Of a stretch of 64,000 nucleotides of DNA, positions 47,129 through 56,116 are shown in pieces. The stretch lies in assembly GCA_032358255.1 (NCBI GenBank), contig JAULBX010000002.1:434001-498000 (forward strand), read 5' to 3'. Positions within the stretch are counted from its first letter, which is position 1, and each line of letters opens with the position of its first letter. The notes under the pieces are model-generated. The model did no database searches and was not told the origin of the DNA. It was given only the letters and a program-made list of their open reading frames with translations. This DNA comes from Heterotrichella gracilis. Lineage: Eukaryota > Sar > Xanthophyceae > Tribonematales > Xanthonemataceae. The position numbers and the translations under genes are program-made.

Positions 47129-48404
47129 ATCGCACTTTATTTAAATCAAATAAAATAAACAGGGATATTAAATAAAAAGGCATGCATGGTATTTTTAACC
47201 GAACTAACGCGCCGTAATTTGAGGTAGTTAGTCCGACTGAAAATGCAAAAAAAATGGCAAACAAAAATGAAAAAATTAGTAATGGATTACTGAAAAGTGA
47301 CTTTATGAGGGTGGTTATTTTTACTCTTATTACAATATAAATAGTAAACAAAAGCATAAATAAATTTTCTAAACCAGATAGCACCATTACCGGATTTCTA
47401 GCATCCCAAATAAATGGTCTAAATAAAGCCATGTTTAAAGCTGCTGGAATTTTCGATGAAATTCCTGCTAAAGTTGGCTCATAGGCGCCAATATCGTAAC
47501 TATTTGTTCCGTATTGCCCTCTCACCAAATCTTGTTGCGTTTTTACTGCTTTATTCAAAATATTATCCAAACTATATTCTCCAAGGTATTGGCCCAATAT
47601 ATTATATGAAATTGTCAAAATTATAATTATGGAAACCATTGCCAGCGGAATAACTAATGTTTTTAGCAAATTATTTTGTATCCTTTCTACTTTGGCAAAA
47701 TTTAACCAAATAATTGTGCCTGGTAATAATGCAAACAAAATGTAAGGCTTAATCAATAAAATAATTAAACTAGAAAGTATTAATAAAATTAAATACTTAG
47801 CTTTTCTGTTTTTTAAAATAAAAAATTTAAATATTCCATAGGTAAAAAACCCAATGCAGCTTAACGTATAAGTATCTTTTAGAATGCTAGATCCCCAAAA
47901 AAAAACTGATGGCATAAAAAAAATAGCAATTGCAAACTGCTTTTTGAGATGTGGAAAGTGATATACAAACAGTTCATACAATTTCCATAAACCAATAAAG
48001 CTTAGGCTTGACAAGATAATAGTGGTTGGTACAAAGGTGGAACAGCCTAAGAGGCACAAAGGGACCGTTAAAGCAACTGTAAATAGAGCATACATGTCTG
48101 TGGTACTAAAATACAAACCACCATAATTAAAATATTCATAGGATAACTGACCGATATTAATATTATAAAAATTCAGCATCTCAAAAAACAATTCGAACCT
48201 ACCGGAATATAATATATTCACCATGGTTTTTGCCGATAAAAAATAATTACTTACATCACCCCCCTCAGTATAGTAAAAACTGTAAATTATACATACACCA
48301 ATTCCTCCAATTAGCTTGCAAATTAAAGCTGGTATAAAATAATCGTAATAATTTTTTTTATAAAGATATTTATTCCTTTTTTTAAAATAATAAGCTATAA
48401 ACAA
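47115..48404 (-). CDS. polytopic membrane protein, possible polysaccharide polymerase
   Basis: 429 residues from TTG 48404, with about ten membrane helices. A periplasmic-type loop follows the first helices (YTEGGDVSNYF), SSILKDTYTL lies mid-protein, and RPFIWDARNP precedes the last helices. This resembles EpsG/Wzy-like proteins of Bacteroidota glycan loci, but no family is certain. The frame stays open upstream to a stop at 48477-48479, and those 24 codons encode a natural first-helix start (IDIYDLLLAPFYIAIVLF). The true start is probably there, with a non-AUG codon such as ATC at 48467-48465. Confidence 0.65.
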   Translation of the reverse strand: MFIAYYFKKRNKYLYKKNYYDYFIPALICKLIGGIGVCIIYSFYYTEGGDVSNYFLSAKTMVNILYSGRFELFFEMLNFYNINIGQLSYEYFNYGGLYFSTTDMYALFTVALTVPLCLLGCSTFVPTTIILSSLSFIGLWKLYELFVYHFPHLKKQFAIAIFFMPSVFFWGSSILKDTYTLSCIGFFTYGIFKFFILKNRKAKYLILLILSSLIILLIKPYILFALLPGTIIWLNFAKVERIQNNLLKTLVIPLAMVSIIIILTISYNILGQYLGEYSLDNILNKAVKTQQDLVRGQYGTNSYDIGAYEPTLAGISSKIPAALNMALFRPFIWDARNPVMVLSGLENLFMLLFTIYIVIRVKITTLIKSLFSNPLLIFSFLFAIFFAFSVGLTTSNYGALVRLKIPCMPFYLISLFILFDLNKVRFMRK

Positions 48405-48547
48405 TACTATAGCAATATAAAATGGTGCTAATAATAAATCATAAATATCAATCCATTGAGCTTCGATAGTATAAATTTATAAAAATTTGAGCTATATATT
48501 ACGTAAAAAAAATATTTAACCCTGCGAAAATATTTTCATTTTTTTAG

Positions 48548-49684
48548 TTAATTTTTGTTGACCAGATTGTTGTACGCCTTATAAATCAGAGAAATTATCC
48601 TTTGGTTATTTGGATAGTCTTTATAGGTTTTGATTGGCGCATTCATGATCTGATCAAACTCTGAAGCGGTTATTTGCAGTTTTTTACAAACATAATCGAT
48701 TTCGTCGCCAATAGTATTGTTGTTATAGTAGGGTCGTTCTAATACCTGCAACGCGTCTTCTCGCCGTATATTACCGTTACATATTGAAACAGACAAAAAC
48801 ACTTTACGGTAATCAATATGAAATTTAACGGGTAAAATATAAGTTTGTACAAGTTTTGTATAGTGACTTTCATGATGCTTTTCCATATAATCTTTCCAAC
48901 CAAAGTCTTTCAAAATCTCTACGGCTTTTGTTCTGTCATAATTCACATAATTGAGCAAATAAAATATTTTAGTCCTTTTTATAAGCTTATAATACGCCTC
49001 CGTCCAAAAGTCAAAAAACGGAAAGCTCTTTAAACTAACTTTTCCGAAAATGGATTGAATGCCCGTTACAAATTTTTTGTCTTTTGCATCATAGTGCCAG
49101 CTTTTTGGTAGTATTCCTTCAGTACTAAAATTACATCCCATTATTATATGCTTTACACCATATTTTCCGGCTATTTTATGTAAGCTACCTAAAATTGCAA
49201 TATCGGTGGGAGTTTCAATTTCAGGAACAGATGCCCTTAAAAATGAAAGCTGCAAATCTTTAAATTCCTCCCAATCTAATACATAACTTTCGTAATCTAA
49301 TTGTAGTTTATCAGCTATAACTTTAATATTTTCAACCGATGTGGTCGAATTCCATCCATTATCCATATGAACCAATAGTGGCCGCAATCCCAATTTTTTG
49401 GACAGATAGGCGCTATAACAACCATCAGCACCTCCGCTTACACCTATTACACAATCATACTTTCTATTCCGTCCGCTTTCTTTAATTTGAAGAATTTTAG
49501 TATTTAAAAAGTTAGAAAGATTGTCAATTTGAGATGACAATTTTGTCTTTTCTGATAAATAAGAACGGCAATGGTTGCAATACATTTCGCCGTCAAATAG
49601 TATTTCACTATCTGATGCATCCATAACACAGCGCCTACATTGTTTGTAATTTAGAGGGACGTCTAACGAATTATTATTTGACAT
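48548..49684 (-). CDS. N-acetyl sugar amidotransferase (WbpG/PseA-like)
   Basis: 378 residues from ATG 49684; the 24 in-frame upstream codons are not conserved. Two zinc-type cysteine pairs open the protein (C16-R-R-C19 and C36-N-H-C39). A PP-loop follows, SGGADG at 83-88, then DNGWNS and IIMGCNFSTEGI. This matches the family that converts an acetamido group on an NDP-sugar to an acetamidino group, using ammonia from HisH/HisF-like partners. No such partners are in the window. Divergent from galE. Confidence 0.87.
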   Translation of the reverse strand: MSNNNSLDVPLNYKQCRRCVMDASDSEILFDGEMYCNHCRSYLSEKTKLSSQIDNLSNFLNTKILQIKESGRNRKYDCVIGVSGGADGCYSAYLSKKLGLRPLLVHMDNGWNSTTSVENIKVIADKLQLDYESYVLDWEEFKDLQLSFLRASVPEIETPTDIAILGSLHKIAGKYGVKHIIMGCNFSTEGILPKSWHYDAKDKKFVTGIQSIFGKVSLKSFPFFDFWTEAYYKLIKRTKIFYLLNYVNYDRTKAVEILKDFGWKDYMEKHHESHYTKLVQTYILPVKFHIDYRKVFLSVSICNGNIRREDALQVLERPYYNNNTIGDEIDYVCKKLQITASEFDQIMNAPIKTYKDYPNNQRIISLIYKAYNNLVNKN

Positions 49685-49770
49685 AAAATTGCAGAGCAAA
49701 CTATAAATATAATAATTCAATCCCATCTTTGCATCTAAATTGAGTATATTTATCAAAATTTTATTAGATT

Positions 49771-50796
49771 ATGGCAACAATAATAGTTACTGGTGGTGCG
49801 GGATATATTGGGTCGCACACGATCATTGAATTGCTTACCAGCACTGATTTTAAGGTGGTTTCTATTGATAATTTTTCCAATTCAACCTCAAGATCTTACC
49901 AAAGGATCAAGGACATCTCAGGCAAATCTTTTGACACCTTGGAGCTTGACATATGCGATAACGAAGAAGTTAATGCTCAACTCTCAAAAATCAAAGACAT
50001 TATCGGCATCATCCACTTTGCAGCTTTTAAATCTGTGCCAGAAAGTGTTGCCGACCCATTATTATATTATAACAATAATTTAAATTCGTTAACTAACATT
50101 TTAAATTTTGCAAAAGAGAAAAAAATAAAGAATTTCATTTTTTCTTCTTCCTGTTCCGTTTATGGTAATGCCGATGAATTACCTGTTACCGAAAACACTC
50201 CTTTAAAAACAGCAGAAAGTCCTTATGGCCACACCAAACAAATTGGTGAGGAAATTATTAATTTTATGTGTAAAGCAAATCCAAAGCTTAACGCAGTATT
50301 ATTGCGTTATTTTAATCCTGTCGGTGCGCATCCAAGTGGAAAAATAGGTGAGTTCCCCTTAAACAGACCCAACAATCTGGTACCTATTATTACGCAAACA
50401 GCGGTAGGTAAAAATTCTTTAACTGTTTTTGGAAATGATTTTGATACGCGCGACGGATCTTGTATTCGCGATTATATTCACGTAAGTGATATTGCCGATG
50501 CACATGTTAAGGCATTAAATTATTTAATTGAGAATAAGAACAAAAAGAAAAGTACCGTTTTTAATTTAGGTACCGGTAATGGCGTAAGTGTTTTAGAGGC
50601 TATTAAATCTTTTGAAAAGGTTTCAGGCAAAAAATTAAACTATACTATTGGTAGTAGACGCGATGGCGATGTGGTAGCCATTTATGCTAATAATAATTTG
50701 GCCAAAACAGAATTGAAATGGGTCCCAAAATTTTCTTTAGATGATATGATGGGAAGCGCCTGGAAATGGCAGCAAAATTTAGAAGCAGAGAAATAA
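49771..50796 (+). CDS. galE: UDP-glucose 4-epimerase
   Basis: 341 residues, the usual length. The Rossmann motif is GGAGYIGSH at 8-16. The catalytic pair is Y152-G-H-T-K156 with the serine of FSSSCSVYG. LLRYFNPVGAHPSG and DGSCIRDYIHVSDIADAH are GalE hallmarks. It interconverts UDP-glucose and UDP-galactose (or the N-acetyl forms) and closes the polysaccharide locus, supplying precursors. It is transcribed divergently from the amidotransferase. Confidence 0.95.
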   Translation: MATIIVTGGAGYIGSHTIIELLTSTDFKVVSIDNFSNSTSRSYQRIKDISGKSFDTLELDICDNEEVNAQLSKIKDIIGIIHFAAFKSVPESVADPLLYYNNNLNSLTNILNFAKEKKIKNFIFSSSCSVYGNADELPVTENTPLKTAESPYGHTKQIGEEIINFMCKANPKLNAVLLRYFNPVGAHPSGKIGEFPLNRPNNLVPIITQTAVGKNSLTVFGNDFDTRDGSCIRDYIHVSDIADAHVKALNYLIENKNKKKSTVFNLGTGNGVSVLEAIKSFEKVSGKKLNYTIGSRRDGDVVAIYANNNLAKTELKWVPKFSLDDMMGSAWKWQQNLEAEK

Positions 50797-50822
50797 AAAA
50801 ACATCTCAACAAATTAAACGGA

Positions 50823-51458
50823 TCAAACTCCAATTTCTAAATGCGACCTGAATTTTGTGTTGTAATCAATTATACTTCTTAGAATAACTTCTCTCGCCTC
50901 GTCCGCTCCATAGGTATGTGTAATTTCTACAGCCTTATTTTCCTGCCCGGGCATATTCTTGTAGGTTAAAAAATAATGCTTCAGTCGATCAATTAGCGTT
51001 ACCGGACATTCGCTCACATCTTTCAGCTTTCCATAGATCTCATCCTGTTTTAATACAGCAATAATTTTATCATCCGCTTCGCCCTTGTCAATCATTCTAA
51101 ATCCGCCAATAGGAATTGCTTCCAAAATGATATCGCCACTTGTAATATTCCTTTCTGTTAAAACGCAAATGTCTAATGGATCACCATCACCTTTCGTAAC
51201 TTTTAATCCCGATCTTATTTCCGCAAACTCTCTTACTTTTTCATCACAGTAGGTTTGTGGCACAAAACCATAAAGCGCAGGCACATAATTAGAAAATTTT
51301 TGGGGACGGTCTACTTTTCTATAACCGGTTAATTTATCAATTTCGTATTTAACCGTATCGCTCGGCACCATCTCGATGTATGCAGTTACAACATTTGGAC
51401 AGCCGTCTCCAATAGGAATACCATGCCAAGGATGGGGTTTAAATAATTGAACATTCAT
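50823..51458 (-). CDS. ppa: family I inorganic pyrophosphatase
   Basis: 211 residues. The family active site is GDGDPLDICVL, with the further acidic and basic residues in KYEIDKLTGYRKVDR and in the DKIIAVLKQDEIYGKLKDV segment. The cytoplasmic enzyme hydrolyses pyrophosphate and drives biosynthesis forward. It is slightly longer than the E. coli enzyme and matches the Bacteroidota form. It starts 2 nt after the NTR-like gene and ends the hisS-hutH-NTR-ppa run. Converges on galE. Confidence 0.93.
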   Translation of the reverse strand: MNVQLFKPHPWHGIPIGDGCPNVVTAYIEMVPSDTVKYEIDKLTGYRKVDRPQKFSNYVPALYGFVPQTYCDEKVREFAEIRSGLKVTKGDGDPLDICVLTERNITSGDIILEAIPIGGFRMIDKGEADDKIIAVLKQDEIYGKLKDVSECPVTLIDRLKHYFLTYKNMPGQENKAVEITHTYGADEAREVILRSIIDYNTKFRSHLEIGV

Positions 51459-51460
51459 AA

Positions 51461-52048
51461 TTAAAATTTAAAATATTTTTTAAATAACCAATAAAATAAA
51501 ATTATGGCCGATAAAGAGATCACTAACATCAAAATAGTTTGATTAGTAGTTGGTTTCTCATTCCTGTTTTCAGTAGTAGTATTTTTTAGAACTAAAAAGC
51601 GGTGTAAGCCCAAAGTTTGTCTTAAAAATTTCAACTCATCATAATAATCGTTTCCATATGTCGAAGTATAAAAATCTTCTTTTTCATTCTTAAAAAACTT
51701 CCGGCTACGGCTGCACCAATTCATCATTGCTTTATCCACCTGCTTGTAATTACTGTAAATGATCCACTCCTCGCCTTCGTTAAAATCCATAGCGCACTCA
51801 ACACCACACTCAAACAAAACTTTAAATTGTTTTGTAGCATTACCCTTATATAATTCTTCTAATTCAAAAACAGCAACACCAAAATTACTGTTGCAAGTTG
51901 TTACCGAAACAACTTTCCCTTTAAAAATAATTTCGTACTTATCACATTCTTCTTTACCAAGAGTAGTTAATGGACATTGACAGGCAAGAGAGTTAAAACT
52001 GTTTAAAAAAAACAGAGAAACAAGAAATAATTTTACAAAACCTCTCAT
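51461..52048 (-). CDS. secreted NTR/TIMP-like protein with C-terminal membrane anchor
   Basis: 195 residues. A signal peptide ends ...NSLA and the mature protein begins C-Q-C, followed by FKGKVVSV, FELEELYKGN and GEEWIIY. This pattern with several cysteines resembles the netrin/TIMP (NTR) OB-fold domains found in secreted bacterial proteins. A membrane helix (about 168-188) with a basic tail (FKKYFKF) follows a Thr/Asn-rich linker. The domain would be periplasmic, anchored at the C terminus. Function unknown. Start overlaps the hutH stop (TAATG). Confidence 0.65.
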   Translation of the reverse strand: MRGFVKLFLVSLFFLNSFNSLACQCPLTTLGKEECDKYEIIFKGKVVSVTTCNSNFGVAVFELEELYKGNATKQFKVLFECGVECAMDFNEGEEWIIYSNYKQVDKAMMNWCSRSRKFFKNEKEDFYTSTYGNDYYDELKFLRQTLGLHRFLVLKNTTTENRNEKPTTNQTILMLVISLSAIILFYWLFKKYFKF

Positions 52049-53538
52049 TAAAACGAATTGTTTTTTAGGAATTCTTGTGAAGCTTTCATTAATTCATATA
52101 CAACCTCGTCGTTTTGCATAAAAGGTACATTTTTTCGATACGAAAAAATTACAGTTTCTATTTTTGTGGATGATCTTAATGGGCGTTTTAATTCTAAGGC
52201 TTGTGCTGCGTTTAATAACTCTATAGCCAAAACCTTTTCTGTATTTTCGATAACTAAAAAACACTTTGTTGCAGCGTTAGCGCCCATACTCACATGGTCT
52301 TCTTGTCCGTTACTAGAAACTATGCTATCTACGCTGGCTGGCGTACATAATTGCTTACTTTGACTTACTATACTTGCCGCAGTGTATTGCGGTATCATAA
52401 AGCCCGAATTTAATCCGGCGTTGACTGCTAAAAAGGGCGGTAACCCTCTTTGACCGGAGATCAACAAATAAGTTCTGCGTTCCGATATGCTAGCTAACTC
52501 GGCCAAAGCAATGCATAAAAAATCCAGAGCTAAAGCCAAGGGCTGGCCATGAAAATTGCCTCCACTTAAGATCTCATCTTCATCAGGAAAAATAGTTGGA
52601 TTATCTGTTACCGAATTTATTTCAGTTTCAAAAACTGAATTCACATAATTGACAGTATCCTTTGTGGCGCCATGCACTTGCGGTGCACAACGAAATGAAT
52701 AAGGATCCTGGACTTGCTTCTTTTCCAGTTTTCCAATTTCACTTCCTTCTAAATAATTTCTGATGGCGCGTGCAGTTTGCAATTGCCCTGCATGTGCACG
52801 AATAGTATGTAAATTATCTTTAAACGGATCCATTCGCCCATCAAAGGCATCTAACGAAACTGAAGCGATAAGATCGGCTGCTTTATTTAATTGTTCAGAC
52901 TTAATTAAACAATAACAACCGTAAGCACTCATAAACTGAGTGCCATTTAATAATGCTAAACCTTCTTTTGACTTTAATTTTATTGGGTTGATATTTTTTT
53001 CTTTTAAAGCTTCTGAAGCATTTACTTGTTTGCCTTTATAATTTACTTTTCCCAGGCCTAACAACGGCAAACTTAAATGTGCCAAGGGAGCAAGATCGCC
53101 ACTTGCGCCTAATGAGCCCTGTTGGTAAACTACAGGATAGATCTGGTTATTTATAAGATCACACAAACGTTCAACTGTTTGTAACTGCACACCACTTTTG
53201 CCATAACTTAATGATTGGATCTTTAAGAACAACATCAGTTTCACTATCTCCTGTGGCACTTCTTGCCCCATACCACAAGCGTGGCTTTTTACTAAATTTT
53301 CCTGTAATTGTTCAATGTCTTTATCAGGAATTATTACATTGCATAAAGAACCAAAACCTGTATTGATGCCGTAAATTGGTTTGATGTTATTCTTTAGTTT
53401 TTCATCCAAATAATTACGGCACTTTAAAATGGAATTTTTTGTGACTTCGCTTAAAACAACTTTCGCCTCTTTATCATCCAGAAAATTTTTAAGATCGGTT
53501 AAAGTTAATTTTTTTGTATGGTCAATATTAAATGTCAT
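52048..53538 (-). CDS. hutH: histidine ammonia-lyase
   Basis: 496 residues. The autocatalytic MIO cofactor triad A145-S146-G147 lies in GSLGASGDLAPLAHL. IYGINTGFGSL and NLVKSHACGMG with H86, the residue typical of histidine- rather than tyrosine-specific enzymes, are present. It deaminates histidine to urocanate in the cytoplasm. The other hut genes are not next to it; instead it overlaps hisS by 11 bases at its 5' end and the NTR-like gene by one base at its 3' end. Confidence 0.92.
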   Translation of the reverse strand: MTFNIDHTKKLTLTDLKNFLDDKEAKVVLSEVTKNSILKCRNYLDEKLKNNIKPIYGINTGFGSLCNVIIPDKDIEQLQENLVKSHACGMGQEVPQEIVKLMLFLKIQSLSYGKSGVQLQTVERLCDLINNQIYPVVYQQGSLGASGDLAPLAHLSLPLLGLGKVNYKGKQVNASEALKEKNINPIKLKSKEGLALLNGTQFMSAYGCYCLIKSEQLNKAADLIASVSLDAFDGRMDPFKDNLHTIRAHAGQLQTARAIRNYLEGSEIGKLEKKQVQDPYSFRCAPQVHGATKDTVNYVNSVFETEINSVTDNPTIFPDEDEILSGGNFHGQPLALALDFLCIALAELASISERRTYLLISGQRGLPPFLAVNAGLNSGFMIPQYTAASIVSQSKQLCTPASVDSIVSSNGQEDHVSMGANAATKCFLVIENTEKVLAIELLNAAQALELKRPLRSSTKIETVIFSYRKNVPFMQNDEVVYELMKASQEFLKNNSF

Positions 53539-54919
53539 CTCTATTCTTATTTAGTTCGTCAATTAATTCATTCAGACTTAATTTTTTTTGTTCGCCACTT
53601 GCCATATTCTTAAAAGAATATCTTTGACTTGCAATTTCATCGCCTCCTACGGTGCAAACAAAAGGAATATTTTTTTTATCAGCGTATTCAAATTGTTTTC
53701 CTAATTTCTTTGTTATATCCGGATAGATCTCGCACGAAATATTATTTTCTCTTAATCTTGCCGCTAATTTTAAACAATGCTTTTGAGTGTCAATATCAAA
53801 ATGAGTAAATAATAATTTTGTACTCGAAACTTTGCTTACATGATCAGGGAACAATTTTAGTTCTTCCATCACATCATAAATTCGGTCGATACCAAACGAG
53901 ATCCCTACTCCGCTCATATTCTTTAATCCAAAGATGCCGGTAAGATCATCGTAGCGACCACCGCCCAAAATACTCGGCGTAAAGCTTCCTGCATTTGCTT
54001 TTACTTCAAAAATAGTTCCTGTGTAATAATTTAAGCCGCGGGCAAGTGTTATATCTAATTCAACTTTTGCAAAAGAAAGACTACAATTATTTAAAAGGTA
54101 CTCAATTTCTTCAATACCTTTTTTTCCATCTTCATTATTGCCAACTAATTTTCTTAATACTTCAATTTTTTGTTCGTTGTTGCCTTTGAAATTTAAAAGT
54201 GGCTGTAGCGTTTCAATGGCTTCAGCAGAAATTCCTTTTTCAGAAAGTTCCTTATTCACGCCTTCCTTTCCAACTTTGTCTAACTTATCTATTGCAACGG
54301 TGATGTCAATAATTTTTGAAGGTTCATTAACTACATCAGCGAGCGCTGAAAGAATTTTGCGGTTATTGAATTTTATTATTACAGGCACACTTAATTCTCT
54401 AAACGATTTATCCATTAAGGAAATAAGATCTAGCTCATTAATTAAAGAATCACTGCCAATAACATCAGCATCACATTGATAAAATTCCCGGTAGCGGCCT
54501 TTTTGCGGTCTGTCGGCACGCCAAACAGGTTGTATCTGATAACGCTTAAACGGAAATGTTAAGTTGTGTTGGTTCATTACCACATAACGTGCAAATGGAA
54601 CAGTAAGATCGTAGCGCAATGCTTTTTCAGTAAGTTCTTCTGAATTGCGGGATGATTCTAAAGAAAGATCGAACTCTTTTTTTAGGAGCTCTTTATTTTT
54701 GCTTTCGTGAATACGCGAGTTTAAAATTTTAAAAATTAATTGATCACCTTCTTCACCATATTTACCGGTAAGGGTGGTGATGTTTTCCATAGAAGGCGTT
54801 TCTATTGGCTGATAGCCAAACAATTCAAAATTATTACGGATAATATCTAAGATATATTGGCGCTTCTGCATTTCTGCGGGGCCAAAATCGCGTGTTCCTT
54901 TAGGAATTGATGGTTTCAT
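53528..54919 (-). CDS. hisS: histidyl-tRNA synthetase
   Basis: 463 residues, class II synthetase. It opens PKGTRDFGPAEM. Motif 2 lies in the region QIQPVWRADRPQKGRYREF. The histidine-specific RGLNYYTG motif and motif 3 (GVGISFGIDRI) are present. The C-terminal anticodon-binding domain runs from about 365 to the end. It charges tRNA-His. It is the first gene of a four-gene minus-strand run, with a promoter box 19 nt upstream. Confidence 0.95.
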   Translation of the reverse strand: MKPSIPKGTRDFGPAEMQKRQYILDIIRNNFELFGYQPIETPSMENITTLTGKYGEEGDQLIFKILNSRIHESKNKELLKKEFDLSLESSRNSEELTEKALRYDLTVPFARYVVMNQHNLTFPFKRYQIQPVWRADRPQKGRYREFYQCDADVIGSDSLINELDLISLMDKSFRELSVPVIIKFNNRKILSALADVVNEPSKIIDITVAIDKLDKVGKEGVNKELSEKGISAEAIETLQPLLNFKGNNEQKIEVLRKLVGNNEDGKKGIEEIEYLLNNCSLSFAKVELDITLARGLNYYTGTIFEVKANAGSFTPSILGGGRYDDLTGIFGLKNMSGVGISFGIDRIYDVMEELKLFPDHVSKVSSTKLLFTHFDIDTQKHCLKLAARLRENNISCEIYPDITKKLGKQFEYADKKNIPFVCTVGGDEIASQRYSFKNMASGEQKKLSLNELIDELNKNRDDI

Positions 54920-54938
54920 TGATCTTTATTACAGGGCA

Positions 54939-54946
54939 CAAACTTA
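54939..54946 (-). promoter_or_regulatory. -7 box TAAGTTTG of hisS
   Basis: Minus-strand TAAGTTTG ends 19 nt before the hisS ATG. No clear -33 element. Confidence 0.5.
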
Positions 54947-54984
54947 ACAAAAATGTACCGGTTTTTTTAAATAAAAAGGCTCTT

Positions 54985-55836
54985 CTATTGTGCGCCCTGC
55001 GCTTTCTTCTTCCTGTTCTTTCGTATCATTCTTACAATTAAATACCAGGTAATAGCGCCAATTAACCATAATGGCCAAAGGTTTACCATTATAATTAAAA
55101 AACTTAAGAACCCGTAACTGCCATTACTTAAAGCATTACCTAATTTGCCACCAAAATTAAAACCACTTGTTCTTTTTTCGTAATAACTTAAAGAAATTGT
55201 GCTGTATGCTACCTGATTGCTTAAATATTTTAATCGGCCCTCGCTGGCCTCTATATCTTCTCGTATGATAGAAATTTCCTTTTCGATCTTTAATATGTCT
55301 TCGATCTTGTCTGCCTTTGCCAATATTTCCTGGTATTTAGCCTCCAATTGTTTTTTATTTTTTAATCGGGCTTCAATATCAACAAATTGTTCTGTTACAT
55401 CATCAATATTTATATTTTTTGAATCAATTTCTTCGGCACCAATTAAAACCTGCTCTAAAAATTTATCAAAATTTTTGCTCGGGATCCTTACTATTAAGTT
55501 CTCCGAAGGATTTTCGTTGCCACCATAATTATTCTCTTTGGCAATATAGCCGTTAAACGAAGCAAGTGTTTTTTGCACATTTCGTTTGGTATCCTCCAGG
55601 CTTTTTACTTTAAAAGACACTTCGCCATTCTTAATTAATTTTTGCTCTATAGGTTTTGGGAGCTGGTCGGTCACCGCGGCACCCGCATCTTCAGTTCCCG
55701 GAGGAGGAGGTGGCGGCGGTGGCGGCGTCATATCCATTGCCATTCCGGCCTCCATATCTTCTGTCTTACGCGCCCCGCCACAAGAAGATGTGAATGCAGC
55801 AGCGAAAAATAAAAGTATAATAATTTTAGATCTCAT
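54985..55836 (-). CDS. DUF4349 lipoprotein with polyproline stretch
   Basis: 283 residues from ATG 55836, giving a lipoprotein signal with lipobox TSSC. An in-frame ATG at 55866 adds 10 residues and lies 5 nt after a -7 box, so a leaderless start there is possible. Near residue 37 is a run of nine prolines. The DUF4349 body follows (KNGEVSFKVKSLEDTKRNVQ, then VTEQFVDIEARLKNKKQLEAKY), with a coiled-coil-like helix to about 210, a membrane helix near 250-275 and a basic tail. Function unknown; the family is found in many phyla. Confidence 0.85.
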   Translation of the reverse strand: MRSKIIILLFFAAAFTSSCGGARKTEDMEAGMAMDMTPPPPPPPPPGTEDAGAAVTDQLPKPIEQKLIKNGEVSFKVKSLEDTKRNVQKTLASFNGYIAKENNYGGNENPSENLIVRIPSKNFDKFLEQVLIGAEEIDSKNINIDDVTEQFVDIEARLKNKKQLEAKYQEILAKADKIEDILKIEKEISIIREDIEASEGRLKYLSNQVAYSTISLSYYEKRTSGFNFGGKLGNALSNGSYGFLSFLIIMVNLWPLWLIGAITWYLIVRMIRKNRKKKAQGAQ

Positions 55837-55871
55837 ATTATTTAATTTAGGTTGATACTTAGGCATTTATA

Positions 55872-55906
55872 CAAACTTAATCAAAAAGTGGGCTTTTTTA
55901 TACAAA
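55872..55906 (-). promoter_or_regulatory. promoter of the DUF4349 gene
   Basis: Minus-strand TTTG (55906-55903), a 23-nt spacer and TAAGTTTG (55879-55872). The box is 5 nt before the ATG at 55866 and 35 nt before the ATG at 55836. Confidence 0.5.
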
Positions 55907-56025
55907 TAGTGTAAGGGTAAATCCTATTTCATACGTCTTACCTCCGGTAAGTGTTAGTTGGCCGCTCCGAAAAACAGTTTGGCTGGTTATTTTTTACATA
56001 AAAGGCATTTTTTTCGTACGGAAAC

Positions 56026-56056
56026 TTGTGGGACAATTTAAGTTTCCATAGTTTTG
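56026..56056 (+). promoter_or_regulatory. promoter of the TonB receptor gene
   Basis: TTG (56026-56028), a 20-nt spacer and TAGTTTTG (56049-56056). A leader of about 55 nt precedes the ATG at 56117. Confidence 0.65.
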
Positions 56057-56116
56057 TGCCCGGAATACAACATTTTTAAAAATTATAAGTTATTAGCTCA
56101 CATTAATACAAGATAT

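Noticed and set aside
31282-50796. polysaccharide locus as a prophage or genomic island with mobility genes
   Set aside because: No integrase, transposase or clear attachment repeats are visible; the A+T-rich composition alone is common in glycan loci.
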